Assembly (NCBI GenBank): GCA_002356515.1
Contig: AP017605.1
Span: 4,411,001-4,475,000, forward strand
Source of the DNA: Mesorhizobium loti
Lineage (GTDB): Bacteria > Pseudomonadota > Alphaproteobacteria > Rhizobiales > Rhizobiaceae
Direction of reading: 5' to 3'
DNA: 64,000 bases
In this document: one piece after another, positions 35,842-44,172 of the stretch
How positions within the stretch are numbered: position 1 is the first letter of the stretch
How the letters are laid out: the number at the start of each line of letters is the position of its first letter
The notes under the pieces: model-generated
The model's input: the letters and a program-made list of their open reading frames with translations, nothing else
Database searches by the model: none
What the model was told of the DNA's origin: nothing
Position numbers and translations under genes: made by a program

Positions 35842-35856
35842 CATACGCGGCGTATG
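35842..35856. promoter_or_regulatory. ridA operator 2 (CATACG-N3-CGTATG)
   Basis: A perfect 6-bp dyad around CGG. Its centre is 28 bases from operator 1. Confidence 0.75.
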
Positions 35857-35866
35857 TCAATGCACG

Positions 35867-35877
35867 TACGCCGCGTA
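35867..35877. promoter_or_regulatory. ridA operator 3 (TACG-N3-CGTA)
   Basis: The core 4-bp dyad around CCG, weaker than the other two. Its centre is 23 bases from operator 2. Confidence 0.55.
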
Positions 35878-35902
35878 TTTTTGTGAGATGGCCGAGAGCC
35901 GG

Positions 35903-37450
35903 TCAGGCGCCCGGCGAAATCGCGACGGCGGCTTCGGCCGGCTTGCGCGGCGGACGTGCGGCGATCATCGATTCCTCTTCCGCGTCCTGCGGCGCGCCCC
36001 AGAATTCGGCGAGCGTTGGCCCGTCCTGCACCCTGATGTCGCGGGCGAGAAAGCCCCAAACCTCGCGGAACCAGACGCGGCGGCCCATTTTCGTGTACCA
36101 GCGCATCGAATGCCGCTGTTCGGGGTCGGGGTGGAACAGGATGCGCGCCAGCGCCTTCGGCCGCGACTGCACGGCGAGTTCGATCAGCTTGACGCTGAAG
36201 AACAGCATCCACGGCTTCAGCCGCGTCATCTGCAGCACCTGGTGCTTGTAGTCCCACAGCCGGGCATCTTTCTGGATCACCTTGCGGTCGCGCGCGATGC
36301 GGAAGAACGGCGTCCAGCGATGCGGCGTCACATAGAGCGCCTGGATCTGGTCGGGATCATAGGCGATGAGCTGGCGAAAGCCGCGCCACAGGTCGCGAAA
36401 CCCCTCATCCTCGAAGCCGGCCACCCAGGTCGCCATCGACAATATGCCGTGCTTTCGCAACAGCCTGATCGCCTCGCGGTCGGATGAGGTGCTGCCGCCC
36501 TTGCGGATCAATTGCAGCGTCTGCTCGTCGGTGTTTTCCATGCCGAGCAGCCAGCGGATGACGCCGGCCTTGCGGTAGAGATGCAGGATGTCGGCATCGC
36601 GCACGATGTCGTCGGCGCGGGTCGAGCCGACGATCAGCACCGGCACGTTCTCGGCGATCAGCGCGTCGAGAAAGGCGCGCCACGCCTTCTTCGAAACCGT
36701 CGGGTTCTCGTCGGCGAGATTGATCAGCTCGACGCCGTGTTCGCGGTGCAGCCAGGCGATCTCCTGTGCGAATTTCCTGGGATCGCGATGCCGCCACCGG
36801 GTCCAGAAACCGCGCTGGCCGCAATAATTGCACAGATGGGGACAGCCGCGCGAAAACTGCATCACCACGGCGCGCTTGCCGCCCCAATAGCTGTAACGGC
36901 GGTGGTCGATCAGCTCCCAGCCGACGCGGTAGGCGTCGAGATCGGCTATCGTCATGGCTGGCTGCGTGGCGAAGGGGCGGCGCAGATCGTCGCGAAAGGC
37001 GATGCCGGCGACGCTTGCCGGCGGCTGATGCATTTCCAGCGCCTCGACCAGCGCCACCACGGTCGCCTCGCCCTCGCCGCGCACGATGAAGTCGAAGACG
37101 TCGGTCGCCGCCAATAGGTCGCGCCAGTGATAGGTCGGAAAAACGCCGCCATAGATGATGATGGTCGCCGGCTCACGCTCCTTGATCATTCTGGCGATGA
37201 GCAAGGCGGTCGGGTGCGCCGAGGTCGAGCCGGAATGGCCGATCAGGACGAAGTCCGGGACGTCATGCAGAGCGTCGCGCACCACATTGTCGAGCGGCAT
37301 CGGCCCGAATTCGGCATCGACCAGCCGCACCTGATGACCGGCATCGATCAGCGGGCCGCCGATCGCCAGCAGGCCAAGCGGCGGCAGGTGGTCATCCGGC
37401 ACCCGGCTGCCGATGGCGGTGTGCGGCGGATTGATCAGGACGATTTTCAT
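35903..37450 (-). CDS. bchE: BchE-like B12-binding radical SAM protein
   Basis: 515 residues. The N-terminal B12-binding region (NPPHTAIGSRVPDDHLPPLG, GGPLIDAGHQVRLVDAEFGP, IYGGVFPTYHW) and the radical SAM cluster (CPHLCNYCGQRGFWTRWRHR) align with BchE, the oxygen-independent cyclase forming ring E of bacteriochlorophyll from Mg-protoporphyrin monomethyl ester. The C-terminus (MRWYTKMGRRVWFREVW) also matches. No pigment-synthesis gene is visible in the window, so the true substrate may differ. It stands alone between ridA and imm53. Confidence 0.85.
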   Translation of the reverse strand: MKIVLINPPHTAIGSRVPDDHLPPLGLLAIGGPLIDAGHQVRLVDAEFGPMPLDNVVRDALHDVPDFVLIGHSGSTSAHPTALLIARMIKEREPATIIIYGGVFPTYHWRDLLAATDVFDFIVRGEGEATVVALVEALEMHQPPASVAGIAFRDDLRRPFATQPAMTIADLDAYRVGWELIDHRRYSYWGGKRAVVMQFSRGCPHLCNYCGQRGFWTRWRHRDPRKFAQEIAWLHREHGVELINLADENPTVSKKAWRAFLDALIAENVPVLIVGSTRADDIVRDADILHLYRKAGVIRWLLGMENTDEQTLQLIRKGGSTSSDREAIRLLRKHGILSMATWVAGFEDEGFRDLWRGFRQLIAYDPDQIQALYVTPHRWTPFFRIARDRKVIQKDARLWDYKHQVLQMTRLKPWMLFFSVKLIELAVQSRPKALARILFHPDPEQRHSMRWYTKMGRRVWFREVWGFLARDIRVQDGPTLAEFWGAPQDAEEESMIAARPPRKPAEAAVAISPGA

Positions 37451-37569
37451 GGCGGACCTCTTAGGCAGTTGGTCCGCGTATGCTGGTCGGCGATGTGGAC
37501 GCCCGATTGGCCCGTTTCAGCAGTTTGCGTGCAGCTTTTCCGCAGGTACCGACGCCCGTTTCCACAGAG

Positions 37570-37866
37570 CTAGGGCTTTTGCGCAGCCCACTTTCGGAAG
37601 TTTTCAAGAAGCGAACGAAGGTGGAGTGGGCCGCCAGCGCCATGAAACACGTTTTCCTCCGTCCAGCAGGCCCACCAGTCGGTTTCGTGCTCGTAGTTGT
37701 GCGAGATCAGATCAAGGGTCCGCCCGTCGCAGTCTGTCCCTGCAAGGTCGATCTTTAAGGACCAGCCCGGGTTATCGATGGTGTTGATTGAAAGACCAAA
37801 CTCGTGCTCCCAATCGCCATCGCATTGAGCTTCATACCAGCGGCCGAGCCAATCCAGAACATCCAT
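37570..37866 (-). CDS. Orphan Imm53-family immunity protein
   Basis: 98 residues: LDWLGRWYEAQCDGDWEH, INTIDNPGWSLKIDLAGT, DWWACWTEENVFHGAGGP and LENFRKWA are the hallmarks of Immunity protein 53. Members protect against polymorphic toxins, often encoded beside them. No toxin gene, Rhs/YD repeat or secretion gene lies nearby, so this may be an orphan acquired for protection against kin. It ends in the gap before bchE. Confidence 0.8.
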   Translation of the reverse strand: MDVLDWLGRWYEAQCDGDWEHEFGLSINTIDNPGWSLKIDLAGTDCDGRTLDLISHNYEHETDWWACWTEENVFHGAGGPLHLRSLLENFRKWAAQKP

Positions 37867-37971
37867 CCAGCTAAGCTACCGGACCGGCTACAGCATAGGA
37901 AGAAGGCTTTCGAGCTGGCCGGGTCTGTCAAATACGTCGTCGCCTTCCTATGGTACCGAAGTGAAGCGATG

Positions 37972-38454
37972 TCACCGCCTGAGATGCGCGAGCGGCACGT
38001 GGCCGGGGCCCTTGATGTTCTGCAGCACGAGCTGCGTGTGGACGTCGCGCACGCCGTCGAGCCGCATCAGCCGGTGCATGACGAAGGCGTTGAGCTCGTC
38101 GACCGACGGCACCATGACATGCAGCAGGAAGTCGTGGTCGCCGGTCATGGTCCAGCACGATGACACCTCGTCCATGCGCTGCACCGCGGCAATGAAGCTT
38201 TCCGGCGAGCCGTCGCTGTGGCTGACCAGGCGCACCTGGATGAACACCTCGACCATCAGCCCGACCGCGCGGCGGCTGATCACCGCGGCAAAGCCCTTGA
38301 TGATGCCGGCATCCTGCAGCGCTTCGAAGCGTCGCGCGCATGGGGTCGTTGACAGGCCGATCTCTTGCGCCAGTTCGGAGACGGGCTTGCGCCCGTCGCG
38401 CTGCAGCACATCGAGCATCTTGATCTCGAAATCGTCGAATTGAGGCATTTTCAC
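37972..38454 (-). CDS. Lrp/AsnC-family regulator, probably of phhA
   Basis: 160 residues. The N-terminal HTH is KMLDVLQRDGRKPVSELAQEIGLSTTPCARRFEAL, and the C-terminal RAM domain is VEVFIQVRLVSHS then FLLHVMVPSVDELNAFV. It is divergent from the phenylalanine hydroxylase gene across 133 bases, the usual arrangement for a local Lrp-type activator that senses an amino acid, here probably Phe or Tyr. Confidence 0.93.
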   Translation of the reverse strand: MKMPQFDDFEIKMLDVLQRDGRKPVSELAQEIGLSTTPCARRFEALQDAGIIKGFAAVISRRAVGLMVEVFIQVRLVSHSDGSPESFIAAVQRMDEVSSCWTMTGDHDFLLHVMVPSVDELNAFVMHRLMRLDGVRDVHTQLVLQNIKGPGHVPLAHLRR

Positions 38455-38497
38455 TCCTCCGATGCGGATTGTGAGTGAATATTATCCCGAATATCGC

Positions 38498-38510
38498 TGA
38501 TGAACCATCA
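38498..38510. promoter_or_regulatory. Candidate Lrp-type site between lrp and phhA
   Basis: TGATG-N3-CATCA is a perfect dyad in an AT-rich stretch containing GAATATTATCCCGAATATC, midway between the divergent starts. Confidence 0.35.
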
Positions 38511-38587
38511 TCAAAACCGAATTGCCTCGGCAAATCCGGTTACCCTCCGGGCATGTCCGCCATTTCTGATTTGCGAGGAGAAAAACC

Positions 38588-39424
38588 ATGACGACGATGA
38601 GTGTTGCCGAATATGCCCGCGACTGCGCGGCGCAGGGGTTGCGCGGCGACTATTCGGTCTGCCGTGCCGATTTCACCGTGGCGCAGGGTTATGACTACAG
38701 CGCCGAGGAACAGGCGGTGTGGCGCACTCTGTGCGACCGCCAGACCAAACTGACGCGCAAGCTCGCCCACCATTCCTATCTCGACGGTGTCGAAAAACTC
38801 GGCCTCATCGACCGCATTCCCGATTTCGCCGAGGTCAGCGCCAAGCTGCGCAAGCTGACCGGTTGGGAGATCGTCGCCGTGCCGGGCCTCATTCCCGCCG
38901 CCCCCTTTTTCGACCATCTCGCCAACCGCCGCTTCCCGGTTACCAACTGGCTGCGCACCAGGCAGGAGCTCGACTACATCGTCGAGCCGGACATGTTCCA
39001 CGATTTCTTCGGCCATGTGCCGGTGCTGTCGCAGCCGGTCTTCGCCGACTTCATGCAGATGTATGGCAAGAAGGCCGGCGACATCATCGCACTGGGTGGC
39101 GACGAGATGATCACCCGGCTCTACTGGTACACGGCAGAGTACGGCCTGATGCAGGAGGCCGGCCAGCCGTTGAAGGCCTTTGGCGCCGGCCTGATGTCGT
39201 CCTTCACCGAACTGCAGTTCGCCGTCGAGGGCAAGGACGCCCACCATGTGCCCTTCGACCTCGAAACGGTGATGCGCACCGGCTACGAGATCGACAAGTT
39301 CCAGCGCGCCTATTTCGTGCTGCCGTCCTTCGACGCCTTGCGCGATGCTTTCCAGACCGCCGATTTCGAGGCCATCGTCGCGCGCCGCAAGGGCCAGCCG
39401 GCACTCGACCCGGCGACGGTCTAA
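38588..39424 (+). CDS. phhA: Phenylalanine 4-hydroxylase
   Basis: 278 residues, the bacterial single-domain form. It converts Phe to Tyr using iron, O2 and a pterin. The iron ligands are visible in PDMFHDFFGHVPVL (two His) and a downstream Glu (TAEYGLM). LIPAAPFFDHLANRRFPVTNW is typical. GAGGAG precedes the ATG. It is divergent from an Lrp-type regulator and followed by a short hairpin. Confidence 0.96.
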   Translation: MTTMSVAEYARDCAAQGLRGDYSVCRADFTVAQGYDYSAEEQAVWRTLCDRQTKLTRKLAHHSYLDGVEKLGLIDRIPDFAEVSAKLRKLTGWEIVAVPGLIPAAPFFDHLANRRFPVTNWLRTRQELDYIVEPDMFHDFFGHVPVLSQPVFADFMQMYGKKAGDIIALGGDEMITRLYWYTAEYGLMQEAGQPLKAFGAGLMSSFTELQFAVEGKDAHHVPFDLETVMRTGYEIDKFQRAYFVLPSFDALRDAFQTADFEAIVARRKGQPALDPATV

Positions 39425-39445
39425 ACAATTCCAGGAGAATTGTTT
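39423..39445 (+). terminator. Hairpin at the phhA stop, possible repeat element
   Basis: AAACAATTC and GAATTGTTT pair around CAGGA at the stop codon. The following bases (CCGCCCGGAACGACATGCAT) combine parts of the two rhizobial palindrome types seen at 34338 and 59431, so this may be a degraded repeat serving as a terminator. Confidence 0.4.
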
Positions 39446-39533
39446 CCGCCCGGAACGACATGCATGAAACCCAAAGCGCGCCGCATCGGTCCGTGTCGAC
39501 GCGACGCGCTTCAGAGGCTTTGATCCCGCTGGG

Positions 39534-39938
39534 CTATTGCATGGCGGCGGGGTTCATCCACAGGAACTCCCAGACGTTGCCGTCGGGGTCCTCGATGTGG
39601 CGGTTGAACATGAAGCCGAGGTCCTGCGCCGGGTTGGGATCGGCGCGGCCGCCGGCCGCCACGCCCTTCTCGATTGTGGCATTGACCTCGTCCTTGCTGC
39701 CGGCGGTGAGTGCGATCAGCATCTGGCTGTCGCGCCTGGCGTCGCCGATTTGGCGCGTTGTGAATTGGCCGTAATGCTGGTGCGTCAGCAGCATCACCCC
39801 GATCGAGTCGGAGAACATGATCGAGCTGGCCTGGTCGTTCGAGAACTGCGGATTGAGCGTGCCCCCGATCGCGAGATAGAAGTTGGTCGCCGCCTGCAGA
39901 TCGCGCACCGGCAGATTTATGAAGATCATCCTGGTCAT
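39534..39938 (-). CDS. VOC/glyoxalase-family protein
   Basis: 134 residues. MIFINLPVRDLQAATNFYLAIGG is the usual first beta-alpha unit, and the C-terminal HIEDPDGNVWEFLWM carries the metal-binding Glu region. A divergent TetR gene starts 104 bases away with palindromes between them, so this gene is likely its target. VOC proteins include dioxygenases, lyases and resistance proteins; no specific role can be assigned. Confidence 0.9.
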   Translation of the reverse strand: MTRMIFINLPVRDLQAATNFYLAIGGTLNPQFSNDQASSIMFSDSIGVMLLTHQHYGQFTTRQIGDARRDSQMLIALTAGSKDEVNATIEKGVAAGGRADPNPAQDLGFMFNRHIEDPDGNVWEFLWMNPAAMQ

Positions 39939-39964
39939 CGGTCTAAGCTTTGCCTTCGTTGACA

Positions 39965-39985
39965 GGTACTAGTCAGTCCAGTACC
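39965..39985. promoter_or_regulatory. Palindrome GGTACT-N9-AGTACC
   Basis: An inverted repeat 27 bases upstream of the VOC start. Related GGTACC/AGTAC sequences recur to 40028, suggesting a TetR operator. Confidence 0.5.
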
Positions 39986-40008
39986 GTTTTCATGGCTAGC
40001 ATGCGAGA

Positions 40009-40018
40009 ACGGTACCGT
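40009..40018. promoter_or_regulatory. Palindrome ACGGTACCGT
   Basis: A perfect 10-bp palindrome 23 bases before the TetR start, followed by CTAGTACTGG. It probably supports autoregulation. Confidence 0.5.
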
Positions 40019-40041
40019 CTAGTACTGGTTGAGAGGGCGCC

Positions 40042-40674
40042 ATGAAAATCGACGGTGAGACCAGGTCGGCACGCAAGGATCGTGAGATCATCCAGGCGGC
40101 CACGGCGGCGTTCATCAGCAAGGGTTATGACGGGACCAGCATGGAGGAAATCGCCACCAAGGCGGGGGCTTCCAAGCAGACCGTCTACAAGCATTTCACC
40201 GACAAGGAGACGCTGTTCGGCGAAGTCGTTCTGTCAACCGCCGGCCAGGTCAACGACATCATCGAGTCCGTGACGACGCTGCTTTCCGAGGCGAAATTCA
40301 TGGAAGGCGGCCTGCAGCAGCTTGCCCGGCGTCTGATAGCGGTTCTCATGGATGAAGAGTTGTTGAAGCTGCGGCGCTTGATCATCGCCAATGCGGATCG
40401 AATGCCGCAGCTTGGCCGCGGTTGGTACGAAAAAGGTTTTGAGCGCATGCTTGCCTCGACCGCGTCCTGCTTTCAAAAGCTCACCAGTCGAGGACTGATA
40501 CAAACCAGCGATCCCTATCTGGCAGCCAGCCATCTTTTTGGAATGCTTCTTTGGATCCCCATGAACGAGGCCATGTTCACGGGAAGCAACCGGCGCTCCA
40601 AGGCCGAACTGGAACGGCACGCGGACGCCTCGGTGGAGGCGTTTCTTGTCATCTATGGGGTCAAGCCGAAATAG
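40042..40674 (+). CDS. TetR-family regulator beside a VOC protein gene
   Basis: 210 residues. The HTH is at ~13-60 (IIQAATAAFISKGYDGTSM, KAGASKQTVYKHFTDKETLF). The C-terminal domain resembles the AcrR-like group with RLIIANADRMPQLGRGWYEKG. It is divergent from the VOC gene, with GGTACT/AGTACC-type palindromes between. Its stop lies 48 bases from the convergent MarR gene. Confidence 0.93.
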   Translation: MKIDGETRSARKDREIIQAATAAFISKGYDGTSMEEIATKAGASKQTVYKHFTDKETLFGEVVLSTAGQVNDIIESVTTLLSEAKFMEGGLQQLARRLIAVLMDEELLKLRRLIIANADRMPQLGRGWYEKGFERMLASTASCFQKLTSRGLIQTSDPYLAASHLFGMLLWIPMNEAMFTGSNRRSKAELERHADASVEAFLVIYGVKPK

Positions 40675-40722
40675 TCTCGGTCCCGCCGACATTCGCGGTA
40701 ACGCCGCGAACATAACGGCGCC

Positions 40723-41220
40723 CTATCGCACTGGAGTGTCCGCCCCCTCGGCCTTCAGCCGCGCAAGCTGGGCGCGCTGCAGGTCGAGCGCGGCGTTGAC
40801 GAAGCGTGATATGGTCGCGAGTTCGGCGTCGCTGAAGGTGGCGATCACCTTCTCGCCCTCCTTGGCGATGGCGCCGTAATAGCGCGCCGACAGTTCCCGC
40901 GTCGCCTCGGTCGCCTCGATCACCACCTTGCGCCGGTCCTCGAGACTGCGCGTGCGCGTCAGGTAGCCGCGCGCCTCCAGCCGGTCGATCAGCGCCGTCA
41001 CCGCCGCCGGCGTCAGCCCGGTCGCGGTCGCAACCGCGCCCGCCGATTGCGGGCCGCCATAGAGCAGCCCGAGACAATGACGCTCGGCCATGTTCAGCCC
41101 GAGCCGCATCCCTACCGCTTCGTCATAGGCCTGCGTGGCGTCCTGCCATTGCATGATGGCAAGGCCGATCGCTGCCGTCATTTCGTCGCGGAGCCCGCTT
41201 GACGAATTTATTTCGATCAT
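40723..41220 (-). CDS. MarR-family regulator
   Basis: 165 residues. The winged helix is intact: AERHCLGLLYGGPQSAGAVATATGLTPAAVTALIDRLEARGYL followed by the wing RSLEDRRKVVIEAT. It is divergent from a small membrane-protein gene and an FAD monooxygenase, with a GTCTAA-N3-TTAGAC palindrome between, so it is the likely regulator of that pair. The ligand is probably an aromatic compound, by family habit only. Confidence 0.92.
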   Translation of the reverse strand: MIEINSSSGLRDEMTAAIGLAIMQWQDATQAYDEAVGMRLGLNMAERHCLGLLYGGPQSAGAVATATGLTPAAVTALIDRLEARGYLTRTRSLEDRRKVVIEATEATRELSARYYGAIAKEGEKVIATFSDAELATISRFVNAALDLQRAQLARLKAEGADTPVR

Positions 41221-41234
41221 CTAACTATCAATCC

Positions 41235-41249
41235 GTCTAACATTTAGAC
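41235..41249. promoter_or_regulatory. MarR operator palindrome GTCTAA-N3-TTAGAC
   Basis: A perfect 6-bp dyad around CAT, 14 bases from the MarR start. An imperfect second copy (ATCTAACTATCAATC) adjoins it. Confidence 0.55.
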
Positions 41250-41314
41250 CATTGCAGAAATATGCGACCACCGCCTGGACAAGGCAAGAGCCGGCCGCCG
41301 ACAAGGAGTGAAAA

Positions 41315-41482
41315 ATGAGCTTGATTCAACAACGCACCCCTCTCTCGCACGAGGATGAATTCAAATACGCCAAGCTGGCGATGGAATGGTATGGCTGGGG
41401 TTCTCCCATCGGCCTCGGCATCCTGCTGGTGGCACTGGCCGCCGCGGCCGTGCTGGTGCGCATCGCCATCTACGGCTTCTAA
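41315..41482 (+). CDS. Small single-pass membrane protein (55 aa)
   Basis: Soluble N-terminal ~28 residues (SLIQQRTPLSHEDEFKYAKLAMEWYG), then one TM segment (IGLGILLVALAAAAVLVRIA) and a three-residue tail. AAGGAG lies 6-7 bases before the ATG. The stop is 2 bases before the monooxygenase start, so the two are almost certainly coupled. The family is not recognised. It might anchor or accompany the monooxygenase at the inner membrane. Confidence 0.75.
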   Translation: MSLIQQRTPLSHEDEFKYAKLAMEWYGWGSPIGLGILLVALAAAAVLVRIAIYGF

Positions 41483-41484
41483 CG

Positions 41485-42696
41485 ATGGCCGTGTCCACCA
41501 TAGAGGCCTTGCCGGTTGCCATCATTGGCGCCGGCGTTGCCGGGCTGGCCCTTGCCGTCATGCTGCGCCGGCAAGGGCTTGACGTCTGCCTGTTCGAGGC
41601 ACGATCGCGCGAGACCTTGAGCGAAGGCGCCTTCCTCACCTTGGCGCCCAACGGCATCAATGCCTTGCGCGCGCTTGGGCTTGCCGAGCGCGTGAGCGCG
41701 CTGGGCATTCGCACACTTGGCTTCGAGATCATGAACGCCGCCGGGCGCCGTCTCATCCATCTCGACGGGCGGCAGTCGATGCGCGAGGCCGGCGCCGAAA
41801 GCGTCACACTGCGGCGCTCGGACCTGCTCGGCGCGTTGCTGGATGAAGCGCTGGCACTTGGCGCCGACATTCGTTTTGGCCATGCGCTCGCCGACATCGA
41901 GGACCAGGCCGATTGTGTACGCCTTGCCTTCGGCAACGGTGCCACGGTCGATGCCGCATGGCTGGCCGGTTGCGATGGTGTCTGGTCGCGCGTCCGCCGC
42001 GTCTGTTTCCCGGCCTCCCCGGATCCTGTCTATACCGGACTGACCGGCGTCGGCGGCGTGGCGGAACTGCCCTTTGTCGCGCCGACCGACGGCCTGATGC
42101 ATATGGTGTTCGGCAACAAGGCCTTCTTCGGCTACATGAAACCGGATGACGGGCCGGTGTTGTGGTTCTCGTCCTTCCCGCTGGACGAGGATGCCGCCCT
42201 GGCGAGGCCCGATCCCCTCCATCTGGCGGCAACCGTTCGCCAGCTGCATGCCGGCGACCCCAGAACGATCCGTCAGATCGTCGACACCGTCACGCAAGTC
42301 CCACGGGCCTATCCCGTCTTCGACATGCTGCATCTGCCAAAATGGCACACCGGCCATGTGGTTCTGCTGGGCGATGCCGCGCACGCCGTCTCGCCGCATT
42401 CCGGGCAGGGCGCGTCGATGGCCATCGAGGACGCCGTGGTGCTCACCGCGTGCCTGGATACGACACCGCTGCCGACGCAGGCCTTCGCCGCCTTTCAGGC
42501 GCTGCGCCAGGACCGCGTCGAGCACATCGTCAAGGTCAGCCGGCGCATCGGTTCGCAAAAACAGGTAAAAGGCCGCATCGCCCTGTTCCTGCGCGACCTG
42601 ATGCTGCCCTTCTTCATCCGCTTCGGCTCGCGCACGACCCGCGCCATCACGCGTTACCGTGCCGACCTGGCGCCGCTCGAAAAACCATCGATCTGA
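41485..42696 (+). CDS. FAD-dependent aromatic-ring monooxygenase
   Basis: 403 residues from the ATG of MAVSTIEALPVA. The Rossmann motif is AIIGAGVAGLALAVMLRRQG with a Glu at the end of strand 2 (CLFEARS). GDAAHAVSPHSGQGASMAIEDA is the second FAD motif of the PHBH/UbiH class. It hydroxylates an aromatic or polyketide substrate using NAD(P)H and O2. It is coupled to a tiny membrane protein and probably controlled by the divergent MarR. Confidence 0.92.
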   Translation: MAVSTIEALPVAIIGAGVAGLALAVMLRRQGLDVCLFEARSRETLSEGAFLTLAPNGINALRALGLAERVSALGIRTLGFEIMNAAGRRLIHLDGRQSMREAGAESVTLRRSDLLGALLDEALALGADIRFGHALADIEDQADCVRLAFGNGATVDAAWLAGCDGVWSRVRRVCFPASPDPVYTGLTGVGGVAELPFVAPTDGLMHMVFGNKAFFGYMKPDDGPVLWFSSFPLDEDAALARPDPLHLAATVRQLHAGDPRTIRQIVDTVTQVPRAYPVFDMLHLPKWHTGHVVLLGDAAHAVSPHSGQGASMAIEDAVVLTACLDTTPLPTQAFAAFQALRQDRVEHIVKVSRRIGSQKQVKGRIALFLRDLMLPFFIRFGSRTTRAITRYRADLAPLEKPSI

Positions 42697-42732
42697 CCGG
42701 CAACCGCGCCCGTCGCGGATATTCCCGGCCGC

Positions 42733-44172
42733 TCAGACGGAGACCACCTTACTCAGATGCTCTCCCAGCCGGCAGGCCAGCGCGGTGATCGTCGTCGTCG
42801 GGTTGGCTTGACCGGATGTGCAGAACACCGAGGAGCCGCCGACATAGAGATTATCCATGCCGTGCACCTTGCAGTTGGCGTCCACCACGCTCCTGGTGAC
42901 GTCGGTGCCCATGCGCGTACCGCCCATGTGATGGTGGCCGGCGGTCTCCTCGTCGGTCGGATAATCCTCGCCATTGGCGATCCAATCCATCAGACGAACC
43001 CGGCCGAGATCCTTCTCGATCAGTGTCTTGCCGAACAGTTTGAGACCTTCGACAAGCGTGCGGCGTTCGAGTTCCGATTTCTTCCAGTGCAGCTCGATGC
43101 GTGGCACGCCGGCATGGTCGACATCGGTCTTCGACAGTTCGATCTGGTTGGACGCCAGCGGCGCCTGTTCCCAGGCGACGTAGAGCTGGGCCGCGCAGCG
43201 CAGGTTCTGGCTGAGCTGATAGGCGACCCATTCGGCCATGTCGGGCGCCGTGCAGGCGAGGTCCGCAATCACATGCTTGACGCCGGCATAGGGCGTCTCG
43301 ATCAGCCTGATGCCGAAATTCATGATCTGCAGCCGCTCCATCGCGGCAAGCGTCGGCGAGAAGAAAGCCTCGTTGACGGCATCGACCTCGAACGCGCCGT
43401 AATCGGCCAGGATGGCATTGCCGCCCTCGAAGGTCGGGTGCTCCATCCAGTAGCGGCCAAGTGCCGTGGCGTTCGGAACGACGCCGCCATTGGAGCGCTG
43501 GTTCGACCACAGAAGCAGCCGCGAATTCTCCAGCCCGCCGGTGCAGACGATGAAATAGTCGGCGCTGAACGAGCCGGCGTCCTGGCCGTTGGACCAAAGT
43601 TTGGCGCCGGTCACCCGTTTGCCGTCGCCGGCAAGCTCGGTCGCATAGGTGTTGAGCACGACGGCGATGTTCCGGCTCTTGTCGAGTTCGTCGGCGAATT
43701 TCTCGGCGAAGCGCACCGCCGGGCTCTTGATCAGCTGCACCCAGCGTATGTCGTCCGAGATCGGCACGTCGGGCCGGAAATCGGGAAGCTCCAGGATATC
43801 GTGCACCTCGGGCAGATAGGGCTCGATGTCGGCGCGGCGGATCGGCCAGCCGGTGTCGGGTGCCCAGGCCTTCGGCTCGAAATCCTGTTTGTCGAGCACG
43901 CGGCACCAGCCGGCCCAGTGGTTGGAGCTGCCGCCCATATAGCGCAGCCGGGTGATGTCGAGATCGAAATAGAAATCGCCGACCGTGCTGCCACGGTAGA
44001 AATCCTGCGACTCGTCGCTGAAGTCCCGCGAGCCGGCCTCGAGTACCACGACCGGGATGCCGGCGGCACCCAGCTTGCGGGCAATGGTGGTGCCAGCCGG
44101 GCCGGAACCGAGGATGCATACCCTGGGTTTGAAGTTGGCTGCGCGATACGCCTCATAGCTGTCGAAGATCAT
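42733..44172 (-). CDS. GMC-family FAD oxidoreductase
   Basis: 479 residues. FAD-binding CILGSGPAGTTIARKLGAAG, GGSSNHWAGWC, and the C-terminal GMC_oxred_C segment with the active-site His (HHMGGTRMG) and SGQANPTTTITALA. Such enzymes oxidise sugars or alcohols. It overlaps by four bases a small Tat-signal protein upstream, a pairing known for membrane-bound dehydrogenases whose small subunit carries the export signal. No cytochrome subunit is adjacent. Confidence 0.9.
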   Translation of the reverse strand: MIFDSYEAYRAANFKPRVCILGSGPAGTTIARKLGAAGIPVVVLEAGSRDFSDESQDFYRGSTVGDFYFDLDITRLRYMGGSSNHWAGWCRVLDKQDFEPKAWAPDTGWPIRRADIEPYLPEVHDILELPDFRPDVPISDDIRWVQLIKSPAVRFAEKFADELDKSRNIAVVLNTYATELAGDGKRVTGAKLWSNGQDAGSFSADYFIVCTGGLENSRLLLWSNQRSNGGVVPNATALGRYWMEHPTFEGGNAILADYGAFEVDAVNEAFFSPTLAAMERLQIMNFGIRLIETPYAGVKHVIADLACTAPDMAEWVAYQLSQNLRCAAQLYVAWEQAPLASNQIELSKTDVDHAGVPRIELHWKKSELERRTLVEGLKLFGKTLIEKDLGRVRLMDWIANGEDYPTDEETAGHHHMGGTRMGTDVTRSVVDANCKVHGMDNLYVGGSSVFCTSGQANPTTTITALACRLGEHLSKVVSV

